7,944 nucleotides of DNA. Source: Betaproteobacteria bacterium. GTDB lineage: Bacteria; Pseudomonadota; Gammaproteobacteria; Burkholderiales; Burkholderiaceae_D. The translations under genes and the position numbers were made by a program. The stretch spans positions 1-7,944 of the forward strand of contig JAATFN010000274.1 in the NCBI GenBank assembly GCA_015655165.1. Reading direction: 5' to 3'. The notes below the pieces were generated by a model. That model was not told the origin of the DNA and did no database searches. It was given only the letters and a program-made list of their open reading frames with translations. Below are positions 6,383 to 7,944 of this stretch, in pieces (the stretch's first letter is position 1; each line of letters starts with the position of its first letter).

Positions 6383-6423
6383 AGCCACTCGCGTACTTAG
6401 ATCCTTCGCGTGTGGCTTTTTTT
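6383..6423 (+). terminator. Intrinsic terminator after clpX
   Basis: AGCCAC-T-CGCG (6383-6393), a 13-nt loop, CGCG-T-GTGGCT (6407-6417): a 10-bp stem with one T-T mismatch, followed by a run of seven T (6417-6423). It is the clearest terminator in the window and separates clpX from lon. Confidence 0.85.
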
Positions 6424-6454
6424 ATTAAAAACACTATTTTTGTTCTGGTTTGGG

Positions 6455-6482
6455 CTTGTGTTTTGGCAATTCGCGCCAACAT
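6455..6482 (+). promoter_or_regulatory. Weak sigma-32-like promoter candidate for lon
   Basis: CTTGTGT (6455-6461), 13 bp, then GCCAACAT (6475-6482), about 30 bp before the lon start. The -35 core CTTG is good, but the -10 keeps only part of CCCCATnT. lon is heat-shock controlled in E. coli and a promoter is needed after the clpX terminator, so this is the best candidate, but weak. A small TTGGC/GCCAA hairpin (6463-6479) overlaps it. Confidence 0.28.
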
Positions 6483-6502
6483 CATTTACAGAATCTTTTG
6501 AT

Positions 6503-6506
6503 AAGG
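6503..6506 (+). promoter_or_regulatory. Shine-Dalgarno that sets the lon start
   Basis: AAGG lies 6 nt before the ATG at 6513. This favours the ATG over an in-frame TTG at 6450, which would add 21 residues (starting LGLCFGNSRQ) that are unlike Lon and would overlap the promoter region. Confidence 0.65.
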
Positions 6507-6512
6507 CTCGTC

Positions 6513-7211
6513 ATGACGACTTCTACTATATCCGAACAAACACAGTTGCCTCTTTTACCACTGCGGGACGTGGTTGTATTCCCGCACATGGTTATTCCGC
6601 TTTTTGTTGGTCGTCCTAAGTCGATCAAGGCTTTGGAAGCTGCCATGGAGCAAGGCAAGAGTATTTTGCTGGCTGCACAAAAAGCTGCGGCCAAAGATGA
6701 GCCGTCTGCCAGCGACATTTACGATATTGGCTGTATGGCCAATATTTTGCAGATGTTGAAACTTCCTGACGGCACAGTCAAAGTGCTGGTTGAAGGGGTG
6801 CAACGTGCACGTATTCATCAGATCACCGAATCAGACACACATTTTGTTGCCGATATGACACCGGTCGAGTCTGAATTGGGAGATGAAGCTGAAGTTGAGG
6901 CAATGCGCCGTACGATTGTCCAGCAGTTTGATCAATATGTAAAATTGAACAAAAAAATTCCACCTGAAATTCTGACTTCATTGAGTGGCATTGATGATGC
7001 TGGACGTCTGGCTGATACGATTGCCGCACACTTGCCGTTAAAACTGGAACAAAAGCAGATCATTCTGGAAATTTTTAACGTTGCCAAACGTTATGAGCAT
7101 CTGCTCGGACAGTTAGAGGGCGAACTCGACATTTTGCAAGTTGAAAAACGTATCCGTGGTCGTGTCAAACGCCAGATGGAGAAATCCCAGCGCGAGTACT
7201 ATTTGAACTAG
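6513..7211 (+). CDS. lon: N-terminal fragment of Lon actually left open (232 aa)
   Basis: This is the product expected if the amber codon stops translation. It has the Lon substrate-binding N domain: LPLLPLRDVVVFPHMVIPLF near the start, LQMLKLPDGTVKVLVEGVQR in the middle, KLNKKIPPEILTSL, then the helical VEKRIRGRVKRQMEKSQREYYLN at the end. It stops within the long helix leading to the AAA+ module and lacks all ATPase and protease parts. Full-length Lon is about 780-810 residues. A fragment like this could at most bind substrates or interfere with assembly; it cannot hydrolyse ATP or degrade protein. The start at 6513 is preferred over the in-frame TTG at 6450 because of the AAGG site and homologue length. 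Confidence 0.7.
   Translation: MTTSTISEQTQLPLLPLRDVVVFPHMVIPLFVGRPKSIKALEAAMEQGKSILLAAQKAAAKDEPSASDIYDIGCMANILQMLKLPDGTVKVLVEGVQRARIHQITESDTHFVADMTPVESELGDEAEVEAMRRTIVQQFDQYVKLNKKIPPEILTSLSGIDDAGRLADTIAAHLPLKLEQKQIILEIFNVAKRYEHLLGQLEGELDILQVEKRIRGRVKRQMEKSQREYYLN
7209..7211 (+). other. In-frame amber (TAG) codon within lon
   Basis: The codon stands between AAC (Asn232) and CAA (Gln), in the conserved run [13 protein letters not shown] of Lon proteins. One base change, GAG to TAG (G to T), explains it. No other stop occurs in the remaining 244 codons of the window. Confidence 0.93.
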
Positions 7212-7944
7212 CAAGTCAAAGCCATCCAGAAAGAATTGGGCGAGGGCGAAGACGGTGCCGATTTGGAAGAGCTGGAAAAGAAAATCTTGGCTGCCAAAAT
7301 GCCGAAAGATGCATTGGAAAAAGCGCAGTCCGAGTTGAAGAAATTAAAACTGATGTCGCCGATGTCTGCTGAAGCAACAGTAGTGCGCAATTACATCGAT
7401 ACATTGGTCGGTTTGCCATGGAAGAAAAAATCCAAGGTCAACAATGATTTGTCGAATGCTGAAAAAGTGCTTGAAGGCGATCATTATGGCCTGGACAAGG
7501 TCAAGGAACGTATTCTTGAATATCTTGCCGTGCAACAACGTGTGGATAAATTAAAAGCACCGATTTTGTGTTTTGTCGGGCCTCCTGGTGTAGGTAAAAC
7601 ATCGCTTGGTCAATCGATTGCACGTGCGACAAACCGCAAGTTTGTGCGTATGGCATTGGGTGGTGTGCGTGATGAAGCGGAAATTCGTGGTCACCGTCGT
7701 ACCTATATCGGTTCGATGCCAGGCAAGATTTTGCAAAGCCTGACCAAAGTTGGTGTTCGCAACCCATTGTTCTTGTTGGACGAGATCGATAAGTTGGGTA
7801 CCGACTTTAGAGGTGACCCTGCTTCTGCGTTGCTTGAAGTGCTGGATCCAGAGCAAAACCATACTTTTTCGGATCACTATATTGAGGTCGATTTCGATTT
7901 GTCGGATGTGATGTTTGTGGCAACGTCGAACTCGTTCAATATTC

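Larger units (their letters stand above)
6513..7944 (+). pseudogene. lon: lon (ATP-dependent protease La) interrupted by an in-frame amber codon; continues past the window
   Basis: Lon is a hexameric AAA+ serine protease that degrades misfolded and short-lived regulatory proteins. Reading from the ATG at 6513, the frame encodes the N domain, meets TAG at 7209-7211 (codon 233), then continues open to the right edge as [11 protein letters not shown] and onward. The downstream part has [33 protein letters not shown], Walker A GPPGVGKT (codons 356-363), [13 protein letters not shown], Walker B FLLDEIDK (Asp423, Glu424) and sensor 1 VATSN (Asn473). These numbers equal those of E. coli Lon, so there is no frameshift or indel. 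Homologues have Glu where the TAG stands. The protease domain with its Ser-Lys dyad is beyond the window. If the TAG is real and not read through, active Lon cannot be made. The lack of any other damage suggests a very recent mutation or a sequence error. Confidence 0.85.

Noticed and set aside
6450..6512. TTG start that would extend Lon by 21 residues
   Set aside because: The extension is unlike Lon, overlaps the promoter region and lacks a ribosome site; the ATG at 6513 has AAGG at the right spacing and matches homologues.
7209..7211. TAG as a pyrrolysine or other recoded amino acid
   Set aside because: Lon is not a known pyrrolysine protein, the residue expected is Glu, and no downstream recoding element or pyl gene is visible. 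Plain nonsense or sequence error is simpler.
7150..7260. Frameshift in lon
   Set aside because: The same frame continues after the TAG, and motif positions downstream equal those of E. coli Lon, so there is no net insertion or deletion.
1..7944. Mobile element, CRISPR array, tRNA or rRNA genes
   Set aside because: I looked for transposase-like frames, terminal repeats, regularly spaced repeats and tRNA-like cloverleafs on both strands and saw none.

Overview
The window looks like the chromosome of a betaproteobacterium, most likely Burkholderiales. The trigger factor carries the His/Gly-rich insert before its PPIase domain that I associate with that order. The partial protein at the left edge belongs to the 'site-specific recombinase' (Gcr) family found mainly in Betaproteobacteria. 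Base composition is below 50% G+C by eye (not computed), low for the order; a low-GC Oxalobacteraceae-like lineage would fit, but I cannot name the genus.

Layout. Positions 1-737 (minus strand) hold the N-terminal third of a gcr-type gene that runs off the left edge. Divergent from it, at 885-1073, is a 62-residue YjfB-family putative motility protein behind a close match to a sigma-28 (FliA) promoter. A 205-bp gap with a long hairpin and a tandem TTGACGTC repeat precedes an amidase-signature enzyme (1279-2613). From 2790 onward lies the classic proteostasis cluster: tig (trigger factor), clpP, clpX and lon, all on the plus strand.

How the genes work together. Trigger factor binds nascent chains at the ribosome exit. 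ClpX unfolds tagged or damaged substrates and feeds them to ClpP. Lon is a separate AAA+ protease for misfolded and regulatory proteins. tig and clpP are 49 bp apart and probably co-transcribed, ending at a hairpin terminator at 4832-4865. clpX has its own leader with a strong sigma-32 (heat-shock) promoter match (CTTGATT-N13-CCCCATAT) and ends at a good intrinsic terminator before lon.

The most unusual point is that lon is interrupted by an in-frame amber codon (TAG, 7209-7211) where the family has a conserved Glu (YYLN-E-Q). The frame then stays open, and the AAA+ Walker A, Walker B and sensor-1 motifs are intact to the right edge. This is a recent nonsense mutation, a sequence error or, less likely, readthrough; the downstream part shows no decay. 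No mobile element, CRISPR array, tRNA or rRNA was seen, and I found no novel multigene system. The rest is ordinary housekeeping sequence with some interesting regulatory detail.
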